Origin: JAHRVQ01 sp029941905
GTDB taxonomy: Bacteria; Pseudomonadota; Gammaproteobacteria; Pseudomonadales; Azotimanducaceae
DNA: 64,000 bases
Direction: 5' to 3'
NCBI GenBank assembly: GCA_029941905.1
Contig: JAPYTQ010000016.1
Span: forward strand, 1 to 64,000
Shown: positions 34,561-42,527 of the stretch, one piece after another
How the letters are laid out: the number at the start of each line of letters is the position of its first letter
Numbering within the stretch: position 1 is the stretch's first letter
Notes under the pieces: generated by a model
The model's input: the letters and a program-made list of their open reading frames with translations, nothing else
Database searches by the model: none
Told to the model about the DNA's origin: nothing
Position numbers and translations under genes: made by a program

Positions 34561-36495
34561 GTGCGATACCTTGTCCAGTAGTTTGAAGGCCATGACGTAA
34601 TCCCCCGACGGCATTGGAGAGGTGAAGTGTCCACCTGCCGTGATCACAACAAACTGTTCACCCTGGTAGGTATAGGTCATCGGGACCGAGTTACCTGTGG
34701 TGGGTAGTTCGGCCTTCCAGAGCTCTTTGCCATTATCGATATCGAATGCGCGGAAGTAAGCATCCGACGCCGCTGCGATAAATATCAATCCGCTGCGGGT
34801 CACCATCGGGCCACCCATTTCAAGGCCGCCATCGACCAACAGATACAAGGGCCAGGGAACTATTTTTTCCAGAGACCCCAGCGGAACTCGCCACAGGATG
34901 TCGCCGGAATTCAAATCAATGGCATCCAGGGTTGCCCAGGGTGGTTTGGCACAAGGAGCGCCCAGTGAGGAAACGACAGGCGCTATGATGACGCAGTAAG
35001 GCGATCCGTTTTGCGGGAATGGCAGCCCTTCAGGACAGTCTTGCTGCTTTGCCAGTTTTACCTCGATGGGAAAGTGTTTTGTATTGGTGATCATTATCTG
35101 ACGATCCAGATCTACCGCGGGAGCACCCCAGTTGTGGCCTCCAAGATTGGATGGATAGAAGACCGTGCCTTCTAAACTCGGCGGCGTGTATATCGGACCG
35201 GTTCGGATGGACTCGAGCTTCTTGCGGCAACTTCCCTCATCCCAGAATGTAAAACCCCAGGCGTCGTCGGGCGTCATGCCAAGCTGGTGCAGTGGCTCCG
35301 GCTTTACGGGAAAAGGCTGTGTGGGACTTAAGTATTCCCCCGGAACGGCACCGGTCTGTGGTACCGGTCTTTCCTCGACAGGATGCAGGGGTTTACCCGT
35401 TTCCCTGTCGAGCACGAATGTCATCCCCATTTTAGTCACCTGTACGACTGCCGGCCGTGTTTTGCCGTCGATGGTGACATCCACCAGCGTCGGTTGGGCT
35501 GGTACATCATAGTCCCAGATATCATGGTGGACTGTCTGGTAGTGCCAGACGACTTCTCCGGTCTTCGCATCTAATGCGACAACAGAACTCGAGTAGTAAT
35601 CCATGTGTCCATCCCGGTCGCCGCCGTAATAATCAGGGGATGAATTGCCCGTGGGTACAATCACCAGGCCTCGTTCAGCATCAACAGAGATTGTTGACCA
35701 GACGTTGGTAGAGCCCGAAGTATACTTACCCTGATCATCCACCTGTGGATGATCAGGGTGGACAGGATTCCATCCCCAGACAAATTCTCCTGTCCTGATG
35801 TTGTAGGCACGAACAACACCGGATGGCACATCAGGTCGACTGCTGTCCAGAACAAATGCGCCGGTCACAACCAGATCGTCAATAATCGCCGGTGCGCTGG
35901 TTATGCTGTATTCGAATCCTGTATGTTCTGTTAGCCCCTGGGTAAGGCTGACCTGGCCTTTATCACCAAAACCCTCGCAACGTTTCCCGGTTGCGCCATC
36001 CAGAGCGATGAGACGTGCGTCCAGCGTGCCTAATAGAATTCGGTGCTGGCAGGCAGCGCCGGTTTGTCGAGGGTCCAGCCAGCTACTCACTGCGCGGCAG
36101 TTGGTAATGCCTTCTTCACTCATATCAACCTTCGGATCGAAGGACCATCTTTCTTTGCCTGTACCCGGGTCCAGGGCAAACACACGATTAAAGGGTGTGC
36201 AGTAGTAGAGGGTGTCCTGAACCATGATAGGCGTGTTCATGAAGGAGGTCGGACGAGACCGCATACTCTCTTCAGACATCTCTTCGGTGAGGTTCTGGCT
36301 GCCACTGACATAGTCTCCTGAGCGGTGAATCCAGATTACTTCAAGATCTGCGACGTTACTCTTGTTGATTTCTGTTGCCCTTGAATAATGACCTCCGCCG
36401 GGAGCACCTCCATAAGCGGGCCACTCCGTGTTGGATTGTGCGTGCAGCGTAATGGTAGAAAAAGCGAGAATCAGCATAGTCATGCTTCGGTACAT
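34558..36495 (-). CDS. PQQ-dependent dehydrogenase (quinoprotein, glucose dehydrogenase-like)
   Basis: 645 residues with a signal peptide (about 1-20). The eight-bladed propeller is recognisable from NKSNVADLEVIW, YSPFN-like region YYCTPFNRVFALDPGTGKER, ILLGTLDARLIALDGATGKR, the block GHNWGAPAVDLD, and the C-terminal DIDNGKELWKAELPTTGN. The layout matches membrane-bound PQQ glucose-type dehydrogenases without their membrane domain and with no haem c motif (no CxxCH). Oxidises an alcohol or sugar in the periplasm. Located just downstream of the PhyH gene and upstream of the acylase. Confidence 0.92.
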   Translation of the reverse strand: MYRSMTMLILAFSTITLHAQSNTEWPAYGGAPGGGHYSRATEINKSNVADLEVIWIHRSGDYVSGSQNLTEEMSEESMRSRPTSFMNTPIMVQDTLYYCTPFNRVFALDPGTGKERWSFDPKVDMSEEGITNCRAVSSWLDPRQTGAACQHRILLGTLDARLIALDGATGKRCEGFGDKGQVSLTQGLTEHTGFEYSITSAPAIIDDLVVTGAFVLDSSRPDVPSGVVRAYNIRTGEFVWGWNPVHPDHPQVDDQGKYTSGSTNVWSTISVDAERGLVIVPTGNSSPDYYGGDRDGHMDYYSSSVVALDAKTGEVVWHYQTVHHDIWDYDVPAQPTLVDVTIDGKTRPAVVQVTKMGMTFVLDRETGKPLHPVEERPVPQTGAVPGEYLSPTQPFPVKPEPLHQLGMTPDDAWGFTFWDEGSCRKKLESIRTGPIYTPPSLEGTVFYPSNLGGHNWGAPAVDLDRQIMITNTKHFPIEVKLAKQQDCPEGLPFPQNGSPYCVIIAPVVSSLGAPCAKPPWATLDAIDLNSGDILWRVPLGSLEKIVPWPLYLLVDGGLEMGGPMVTRSGLIFIAAASDAYFRAFDIDNGKELWKAELPTTGNSVPMTYTYQGEQFVVITAGGHFTSPMPSGDYVMAFKLLDKVSH

Positions 36496-36569
36496 TGTGC
36501 ATCCTTATAGTGTTATTTTGTAATCACGCTGTAACTATCTGATCTATCCATCAGACTTATCTATCATAG

Positions 36570-37424
36570 CTATCCATCGTAAAAAAAGGGCTCATGAAAA
36601 CCAATCACGGTTTTTTCCCGGGTTGATTCCGCCCGGGCGAGTGCAGCGTCAGAAAGTTGATTGTTCTGTCTGCTGCTCAGGATTCTTTGGGCGATATCAC
36701 GACGTCCGTAATGTACCTGGACAAAAAAACGGCCATCGTCATCGGGCCCGGTGGGCATACGACGATGCCAGACATCCGAGACGAAGAAGGCAATGTCGCC
36801 AGCCTTCGCGATAATTGGTACTACACCCTGGCCCTCATACTCCAGGTTTTCATCCATTGCCTGCTCCCTGGGCGGGAAGCGCCCGGAAAAATGGCTGCCA
36901 GGGATGATACCGGTCGGTCCATCGTCAGGGTTGCAATCCTTCAGATAGACATGAATCCCGATAGCGAACACGGGGTGGGGTATTTCTTTTGGCCAGGAGG
37001 TACCTTCTGCCAGGGGGATATGTGGCCCGGCATCAATATGCCAGTGTTGACCGCCGTGTGAGCCCGGATGCCGGGCTGTGTTCCGCCAGGCCGTATTGGC
37101 AATCACATGGCAGTCCTGCCCAAGTAATGGTTCTATAACGTCCAGTATGTGCCTGTTGGAAACCAGTTTTTGACATAGCGCACTGCGATTCAGCATTTCA
37201 TACCGAAACATCTCATCATCCTCAACAGTGCGGTTCTTCCCGGCTCTGTCGTCCCTCGCATACTGCCTAAATATGTCAGCAACTTCGTCAGCCAGCTGGG
37301 CAATTTCTCCTGTATCCAGTGCCTTTTTTACAAGGGTGAAACCTTGTTGTTCAAGTTCAAGACTCTCGGCAGGTGCCGTGTCAGGGTCTCGCGGTTTCAG
37401 GTAACCACCTGATCGTTTCATCAT
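36570..37424 (-). CDS. phytanoyl-CoA dioxygenase (PhyH) family protein, third
   Basis: 284 residues. Metal ligands His129 and Asp131 lie in HWHIDAGPH, distal His220 in DVWHRRMPTG, and Arg232 is the likely 2-oxoglutarate anchor. SHGGQHWHIDAG and TGIIPGSH are typical of PhyH oxygenases that hydroxylate free metabolites. It is the first gene of the minus-strand catabolic cluster and divergent from the MerB-like gene, with a perfect palindrome between them. The PQQ dehydrogenase start is 74 nt downstream. Confidence 0.92.
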   Translation of the reverse strand: MMKRSGGYLKPRDPDTAPAESLELEQQGFTLVKKALDTGEIAQLADEVADIFRQYARDDRAGKNRTVEDDEMFRYEMLNRSALCQKLVSNRHILDVIEPLLGQDCHVIANTAWRNTARHPGSHGGQHWHIDAGPHIPLAEGTSWPKEIPHPVFAIGIHVYLKDCNPDDGPTGIIPGSHFSGRFPPREQAMDENLEYEGQGVVPIIAKAGDIAFFVSDVWHRRMPTGPDDDGRFFVQVHYGRRDIAQRILSSRQNNQLSDAALARAESTREKTVIGFHEPFFYDG

Positions 37425-37451
37425 ACTTGTTAATCCAAATCTTTGCCGGGT

Positions 37452-37468
37452 GTCGATAGTTTATCGAC
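37452..37468. promoter_or_regulatory. palindrome in the PhyH/MerB-like divergent promoter region
   Basis: GTCGATA and TATCGAC are exact inverted repeats around GTT. The site is 28 nt upstream of the PhyH start (37424) and 120 nt before the MerB-like start. A consensus -35 TTGACA (37475-37480, plus strand) is nearby, but a good -10 is not seen. It is a plausible operator for a regulator not encoded next to it. Confidence 0.5.
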
Positions 37469-37587
37469 GTACGATTGACAATATCAACTCCTGAACCGAA
37501 TAGGTGAGGCAGGGTACTGTTTATCTTTGAAGTTGGCGTGAAAAAGGTGAGAATGATCGCCTGGTTACTATTGTGGAGTCGGGTTAG

Positions 37588-38055
37588 ATGGACAATGGAC
37601 TAGTACAGAAGACCTACACGAATATACTGCAACATATGGTGGATCACGGTTGGGCGCCACACTATACCCAATTGGCATCTGAGCTCGGGGTTTCGACAGA
37701 AGAAGCTCGGGTTGCCGTTAATGAGGCGGCAAACATTGGAATTGGATGCTGGACTTCACCGGGTACCGATCAGGTTGGTTCATGGGCACCATTTAACAGT
37801 ACACCGACCCATTATCTCGTCAGCGTTGATGGTGAACGAAAGTGGTTCGGGCAGTGTGGACTAGAGGTCAATGCGATTCGCTGGTTGTTTCCCGGTCAGG
37901 AAGTAAAGGTCGAAACCCGGGACCTTGCGACGGCAGAAATCATCACGATTCGCTACAGGGATGACGAAATACTGGAAGTGACGCCAGATACAACGGTTGG
38001 CCATGTTAACAATCCCATGTGGAAATGGTCGGAGATACCAAGCCCTGATAACTGA
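37588..38055 (+). CDS. MerB-like (alkylmercury lyase fold) protein, N-terminal part
   Basis: 155 residues ending at TGA (38053-38055). It starts with a winged-helix segment (LASELGVSTEEARVAVNEA, about 29-47) and continues with PFNSTPTHYLVSVDGERKWF and GQCGLEVNAIRWLFPGQEV, which align by eye with the MerB core around Cys96. Cys90 and Glu93 here stand for MerB Cys96 and Asp99 (Asp99 replaced by Glu). MerB breaks carbon-mercury bonds. The remainder of the fold is encoded in the same frame right after the stop, so this is a half protein. No merA, merR or merT is in the window. Confidence 0.75.
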   Translation: MDNGLVQKTYTNILQHMVDHGWAPHYTQLASELGVSTEEARVAVNEAANIGIGCWTSPGTDQVGSWAPFNSTPTHYLVSVDGERKWFGQCGLEVNAIRWLFPGQEVKVETRDLATAEIITIRYRDDEILEVTPDTTVGHVNNPMWKWSEIPSPDN

Positions 38056-38061
38056 GAACGT

Positions 38062-38295
38062 ATGAACCTCTTCGCGTGCGAAGACAATGTATTCGAGTGG
38101 TCCCAGACTGATCCTGCATCCGGGGGTGGCATCAGACCTCTTGCGGACTGGGCTGCGATGTTCTCGACGGACTTGTTCAAACGACGGCTTGACTCGGATT
38201 ATCTCTCGAAAATGGCAGAATACGCGAAGCAGAACCGTGCAGTAATGGTGGAACGGGGAATGACGGGGCCATGGTTTATGCGGCCTAAAACCTAG
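38062..38295 (+). CDS. MerB-like C-terminal part, same frame after a TGA
   Basis: 77 residues from ATG at 38062, 6 nt after and in the same frame as the TGA that ends the upstream part. Its start NLFACEDNVFEW matches the MerB segment around Cys159 (CCHVHFF) with one Cys (164 in read-through numbering), and a tail PLADWAAMF and WFMRPK follows. Read-through would give 235 residues with both catalytic cysteines. A weak GAG lies before the ATG, so reinitiation is possible. Alternatively the gene is a pseudogene split by a point mutation, or TGA is sequencing error. Confidence 0.55.
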   Translation: MNLFACEDNVFEWSQTDPASGGGIRPLADWAAMFSTDLFKRRLDSDYLSKMAEYAKQNRAVMVERGMTGPWFMRPKT

Positions 38296-38321
38296 TGTAG
38301 TGTAGCAGCCTGACAGGTCGG

Positions 38322-40466
38322 TTATTCCTGCGATGGATGATCGAAAAGAGCCGGATCGAGAAAGCGATTCAGGACGTTTAGAGTTATTTTGGCTATATCA
38401 TTTTCATAGCCATCAACCGATAGCGCCCCGGCGTAGGAGATACTGCCTGTGCTGAAGACGGCACCACCGGAAGGTGTCTCGAAAAAAGTCATGTCTGCAC
38501 GGACATCTGAGCCCTTGGGTACCGGAACCGTCATCAAAAACTCTTCCTTGGTTATCAACATGCCTGGGCGGTGCTCTTCGGACGATGCAATAACGATTGC
38601 ATGCTTCGGGGAACCAAGATCTGTATCATATCTATCTATTTCTTCTCCGGCGGCACCGCCACCCTGGGTGCCATAGTCGCCAATCGTGTCACTGTCGTTA
38701 ATACCTTCCGTAATGAAGCTGACTCGTGGATCTAACGATTCAGGACTGAGTCGATAGTGCGTACCGCCATCAAAACCCTGGGCAGTAAAACCCACCCCGA
38801 CGAGTTCATTTGGGGGGCGGCCGAGGCGACGCCAGAGTCCGCCATATTCGCCGGTAAACTGATGGTAATACTCTCCGGCTTCTGACATCCATGCCCGGGT
38901 CCCGTCTTCTGCGCGGCGCACTTCGATAATCGCCGGGTTGTTCGGATGGTGGGCGATGCGCCAATAGAAGCCATTGCCTCCCATGTACATAAGCCTGCCC
39001 CCGGTATCCATCCAATCAAAAATCCCATCCATCATGCTGGTAGAATGGTACTCAGGATGGGTGCCGGTGATAACGACCCGGTAATCCTTGAGAAGATCAA
39101 TACCCTGGTAGTGCAACTGCTCATCGGTTATCACATCGAAAGGTTGATCTATGGCCTTGAGCCATGCTGTCAGGTTAGTATCGGCGTTGAAAGACCAGGT
39201 CAGTGTTTTGGGTTTTAGATTAAGAATGGGGCGCAGCCGGGAAGAAAAATGCACACCGCTGCCGTCGCTATGATGCTCGTAGAGTGAGTTACCGACTTCC
39301 GGGTTATCGAGCAGATATTTGTCAAATGGATTTCTGGGACCTTTGCCAAACATACCGGTACCCAGTGACAAACGCTGGTTTGCATAGGCCAGGTATGTGG
39401 CCGTGGACATCAGCAGAGCCACATCTCTTTTTGTGTCAGAGGCACCGGGGCTGACAAAAAACGGCATGATGTCTTCATTACCTTCTATACTGGCTTCTTC
39501 ATTATCTTCAGACAGGAGTCGAACCTTGACGGCGTACACACCGGAATCCAGGTCCACGGGAACACGAAAACTAAAATCTGTCTCCCACCCGGCATCAATC
39601 AGGTCATCATCATGAAAGTGGACTGCAGCATAGTGTTCGGGCAGCTCAGTCCATCGTTGAACCGATGAATCCCACTTCACACCGGTGACAGCCCGGGTTG
39701 GTTGCTGGTAAAACTCACCGAAATATTTTTCGCCGATGTCAGAAAACTTGTCGCTGGTCATATTCCGGCTAAAATCCCATCGGGCAATAATCTGTTCATT
39801 GGCTGTGCACAAGGTGTCGAGGTCGTGGTTGGCGGTAAGCAAGGGGGCCTCTATGCGTCCGTTGAATTGCCCACCTTTGCTCACATCATCAGTTGCCAGC
39901 CACCACTGCCCCGGCTTCAAGCCTGGGGTTGTTAAGGTTAGTTGGGCATTGATTTCAGTCCTGCCTGGTTCTCCGGCGCCCTTGCCTAACTGAAGTATCC
40001 TGCCGCGCAGACAGCCATCAGCCGCGGATAAAGAAAGCTGATGCCAGCGTTTCTGGCGCAGCTTGAGTGGCAGGACGAGCGCTGTACCGCCGTGTTCGAT
40101 GAGGCACTGACCGCCCAGCAACCTGATTCGTAAATCAGGGCCTGACAACAGGAGCTGGTCTTTAGCTGGCAAAGTAGGATAAAACCAGCAACTGAATCCG
40201 AAGTCTGCTGAGGCTGGAAGCTCACCGAGACTGGCGTATGAGCCTGGCACCAGGGGTTGGCTTTTGCCTGGATATTCACCGTTGAAATCTGCTTCGATAC
40301 TGCGTTCCTGGTAACCGGTACCGTGGCTGCGTGAGTCACCACAGATCAATTCAATCAAGGAGGCATGGTAAAGGGAACCAGTTTCACAGCTGATCTTGAC
40401 TGAAACTTCATCTCCTGGACGGGTACAAAGAGGCGTCAGGTAGCCCACTATTTTCATCGCTTCCAA
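38322..40466 (-). CDS. N,N-dimethylformamidase large (beta) subunit-like protein
   Basis: 714 residues. The N-terminal part (about 1-330) has a concanavalin-like lectin fold character. The C-terminal part (about 345-700) matches the dimethylformamidase large subunit: LLMSTATYLAYANQR, TWSFNADTNLTAWL, ITGTHPEYHS, LMYMGGNGFYW, TGEYGGLWRRLGRPPNELVG. In the described enzyme a mononuclear iron is held by two Tyr and one Glu; the Tyr/Glu candidates are in HPEY, GFYW and GEYGG. A separate small subunit gene is not seen nearby. It hydrolyses an amide, possibly not DMF itself. Third gene of an EthD/MFS operon. Confidence 0.85.
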   Translation of the reverse strand: MEAMKIVGYLTPLCTRPGDEVSVKISCETGSLYHASLIELICGDSRSHGTGYQERSIEADFNGEYPGKSQPLVPGSYASLGELPASADFGFSCWFYPTLPAKDQLLLSGPDLRIRLLGGQCLIEHGGTALVLPLKLRQKRWHQLSLSAADGCLRGRILQLGKGAGEPGRTEINAQLTLTTPGLKPGQWWLATDDVSKGGQFNGRIEAPLLTANHDLDTLCTANEQIIARWDFSRNMTSDKFSDIGEKYFGEFYQQPTRAVTGVKWDSSVQRWTELPEHYAAVHFHDDDLIDAGWETDFSFRVPVDLDSGVYAVKVRLLSEDNEEASIEGNEDIMPFFVSPGASDTKRDVALLMSTATYLAYANQRLSLGTGMFGKGPRNPFDKYLLDNPEVGNSLYEHHSDGSGVHFSSRLRPILNLKPKTLTWSFNADTNLTAWLKAIDQPFDVITDEQLHYQGIDLLKDYRVVITGTHPEYHSTSMMDGIFDWMDTGGRLMYMGGNGFYWRIAHHPNNPAIIEVRRAEDGTRAWMSEAGEYYHQFTGEYGGLWRRLGRPPNELVGVGFTAQGFDGGTHYRLSPESLDPRVSFITEGINDSDTIGDYGTQGGGAAGEEIDRYDTDLGSPKHAIVIASSEEHRPGMLITKEEFLMTVPVPKGSDVRADMTFFETPSGGAVFSTGSISYAGALSVDGYENDIAKITLNVLNRFLDPALFDHPSQE

Positions 40467-40491
40467 TCAAATATTCCTTCTGGTCGTTTAG

Positions 40492-41721
40492 TTAAGCAAG
40501 GGCTGGATTCATTCTTTGACTGTTAATTCTAAAGTAAAACATCATGAGAATTACCAGGTTAACTGCGCCCATCAACGACGCAAAAGTGAAAGCTGTTTCA
40601 TAATTACCATCGCTATCGAAGAAATAACCTCCCAGGAATCCTCCCAGTCCCATGCCGCCCCAGCCGAAGAACGAAGTAATGCTCATTGCCCGAGCTGCAT
40701 AGCCCGCCGATACCATTACCCGGGTACAAATCAAAATACTCGACATTACTCCGGAATAGGTGAAACCAAATAGCACTGCCAGTACGTAAAGCGCAGTGGC
40801 TGAATCACTTAGGTGGGGAAACCAGAAAACGAAAACCGTTTGACCCAGCGACATTATTAAATATGTCGGCAGGGCGCCGATTGTATCGGCGAGCTTGCCG
40901 CCCATGATGCGACCGAAGCCACCGGATATCATCAGAACCAGCAGAACACTGGTTGCAAATTCCATCGAGCGGTTTTCGTCAGTCAACATAGGGACCAGGT
41001 GCACGATCGGCACAGACATGCAGTTACAGCAGAAAATAACTGCCACACCCAGCCATGCGACAACCTCAGTTTCTGATAGCGGGAAATCACGCGCCTCCTT
41101 GCCCGGAGCTACCCTTGCCTGCTCGCGCCGGGGTGATTCACGAATTAGAAAAGCAATCGGCAATGCGATCACCAGATACGACCAGGCCATGATTGTGTAG
41201 GCGGACTGCCAACCATAACTGGTAATAGCGCTACCAACCAGATATGGAATGACGCCTTGCCCTACAGCCCCTCCGGCGGCAGTAACACCTAACGCCAAGC
41301 CGGGATTACGGCTGAACCAGAATCCAACATTGGCAAACAGGGGTGAACTCACCATGGCGTTACCAAAAGCGCCAAATAGAAAGTAAAAGGCATAAAACTC
41401 AAACAGGCTTGTCTGCTCGCTTAGCATGAGCAGGCTTAACGTCATCGCAAAGGCGGCAACCACGCCAAACCAGCGAGTGCCGAATCGGTCAGCGATAAAC
41501 CCCCAGAAGACACCGAACAGTGCAGACGAGAAAGCAATGGTGGTGTAGCCTAACGATGTATCTGCTCTACTCCAGCCGAATTCTTCTGAAAGCGGTTTCA
41601 GGAATACCGAGATTGCAGCCAGCGCTCCGAAAGACAAAGCACTGAGCGTAAATGCAACAGCCACCATAACCCAGCCATAGCCGGGATCGTCATCAATCGC
41701 TGGGTAAACTCGTTGTGTCAA
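40492..41721 (-). CDS. MFS transporter (monocarboxylate/OFA-like)
   Basis: 409 residues with 12 membrane helices. GFIADRFGTRWFG after helix 2 and the long central cytosolic loop (about residues 195-215, RRE..VAPGKEARD) are MFS features; the pattern of N-terminal GYGWVMVAVAF fits OFA/MCT-like carriers. It overlaps the EthD stop by 4 nt and precedes the formamidase-like gene by 25 nt, so it is a candidate importer of that enzyme's substrate or exporter of its acid product. Confidence 0.92.
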   Translation of the reverse strand: MTQRVYPAIDDDPGYGWVMVAVAFTLSALSFGALAAISVFLKPLSEEFGWSRADTSLGYTTIAFSSALFGVFWGFIADRFGTRWFGVVAAFAMTLSLLMLSEQTSLFEFYAFYFLFGAFGNAMVSSPLFANVGFWFSRNPGLALGVTAAGGAVGQGVIPYLVGSAITSYGWQSAYTIMAWSYLVIALPIAFLIRESPRREQARVAPGKEARDFPLSETEVVAWLGVAVIFCCNCMSVPIVHLVPMLTDENRSMEFATSVLLVLMISGGFGRIMGGKLADTIGALPTYLIMSLGQTVFVFWFPHLSDSATALYVLAVLFGFTYSGVMSSILICTRVMVSAGYAARAMSITSFFGWGGMGLGGFLGGYFFDSDGNYETAFTFASLMGAVNLVILMMFYFRINSQRMNPALA

Positions 41722-42293
41722 AACCGTGTTTCTGTGGCGATGATTCTTCTGGGGGACTTTTTGTGATCGGAAAACCGTGCAACGTCTTCGTTAATGGCGG
41801 CTTCGCCTTCTTTGGTATTGAAGAAACGCGTCCTTAAGTCTTCAATAGTATTAAAACCACAGAGAGCAAATCCGTCCCACTCAGGGCCAGCAAAACGGTG
41901 CACGATACTGAGCTGGTTGTAGTGAGACATCGCTGTATGTACCTTCAGGGCAAGTGGCGCATGGTTGTCACGCCAGTGCTGATCCGCTCTTTGATGGCCT
42001 AAATCAGGATGAGCAACGAGGGTAAACAAACCAATAACGCCAGGTAATCGACCCAGGGTTTCGCGGTCGGCTTTGAGTTTAACTGATCGGCGACAAACCA
42101 GGTAAACACCAACATCAGCTGCATCGAGAAGATAATGCAGGTCGTCAGTGGAACATGCAACCAGTGCAGCAAAGGGTAAATGGGAGGTATCCTTGCGTTC
42201 GTCAGCAAGCAAAGTCCCCTGGGTTTCAATAGCGACTAGATTTGCTTTTATACGATCAGAAAATGCAGCCACTAGTTCCATGTTGTTTAACAC
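41718..42293 (-). CDS. EthD domain-containing protein
   Basis: 191 residues. The C-terminal two thirds carry an EthD/dimeric alpha-beta barrel fold signature: HQRADQHWRDNHAPLALKV and later FNTIEDLRTRFFNTKEG. EthD was described as needed for ether degradation by cytochrome P450 but its role is not understood. Its ATG region overlaps the MFS gene by 4 nt. Starts at 42293 (Met1) or 42281 (Met5) are possible. It is the first gene of the EthD-MFS-formamidase unit and divergent from a hybrid kinase gene. Confidence 0.8.
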   Translation of the reverse strand: MLNNMELVAAFSDRIKANLVAIETQGTLLADERKDTSHLPFAALVACSTDDLHYLLDAADVGVYLVCRRSVKLKADRETLGRLPGVIGLFTLVAHPDLGHQRADQHWRDNHAPLALKVHTAMSHYNQLSIVHRFAGPEWDGFALCGFNTIEDLRTRFFNTKEGEAAINEDVARFSDHKKSPRRIIATETRF

Positions 42294-42319
42294 TTTGGTC
42301 CCCTTCTTTTGTGAAATAG

Positions 42320-42346
42320 TTATGAAGTAATTATGAGATAGTTATG
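42320..42346. promoter_or_regulatory. three phased TTATG repeats, 11-nt spacing
   Basis: TTATG occurs at 42320-42324, 42331-42335 and 42342-42346, each 11 nt apart, and so on the same face of the helix. The larger unit is ATAGTTATGA-like. It lies in the divergent gap between the EthD gene and hybrid kinase gene, 27 nt from the EthD start. Such phased sites suit a regulator that oligomerises; this is inference. Confidence 0.35.
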
Positions 42347-42527
42347 CAATCAATATTGAATGAAAAAGTTTTATCGAACAAGCCTCAACTCAGCCTGGGT
42401 GCTGCTTCGCGATTCCTCGATTGTCAGCATACTCCTTGTTACCTAGTAGACCATAAACCCGTCAGACTTGAATCAGGATGGATTCAAGGCTAGTCTAATA
42501 ATCAATGGAATCCCCCTCGGGGTATGC

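Noticed and set aside
38053..38084. Selenocysteine insertion site as the leading explanation of the split MerB-like gene
   Set aside because: The TGA does not fall on a catalytic Cys position and no SECIS consensus is clear; kept as a low-probability alternative within the finding.
37588..38295. A mercury-resistance (mer) operon
   Set aside because: No merA, merR, merT or merP in the surrounding sequence; only the MerB-like fold is present.
38322..40466. Bona fide DMF-degrading enzyme
   Set aside because: Sequence resembles the large subunit, but no small subunit gene is present and substrate cannot be inferred.
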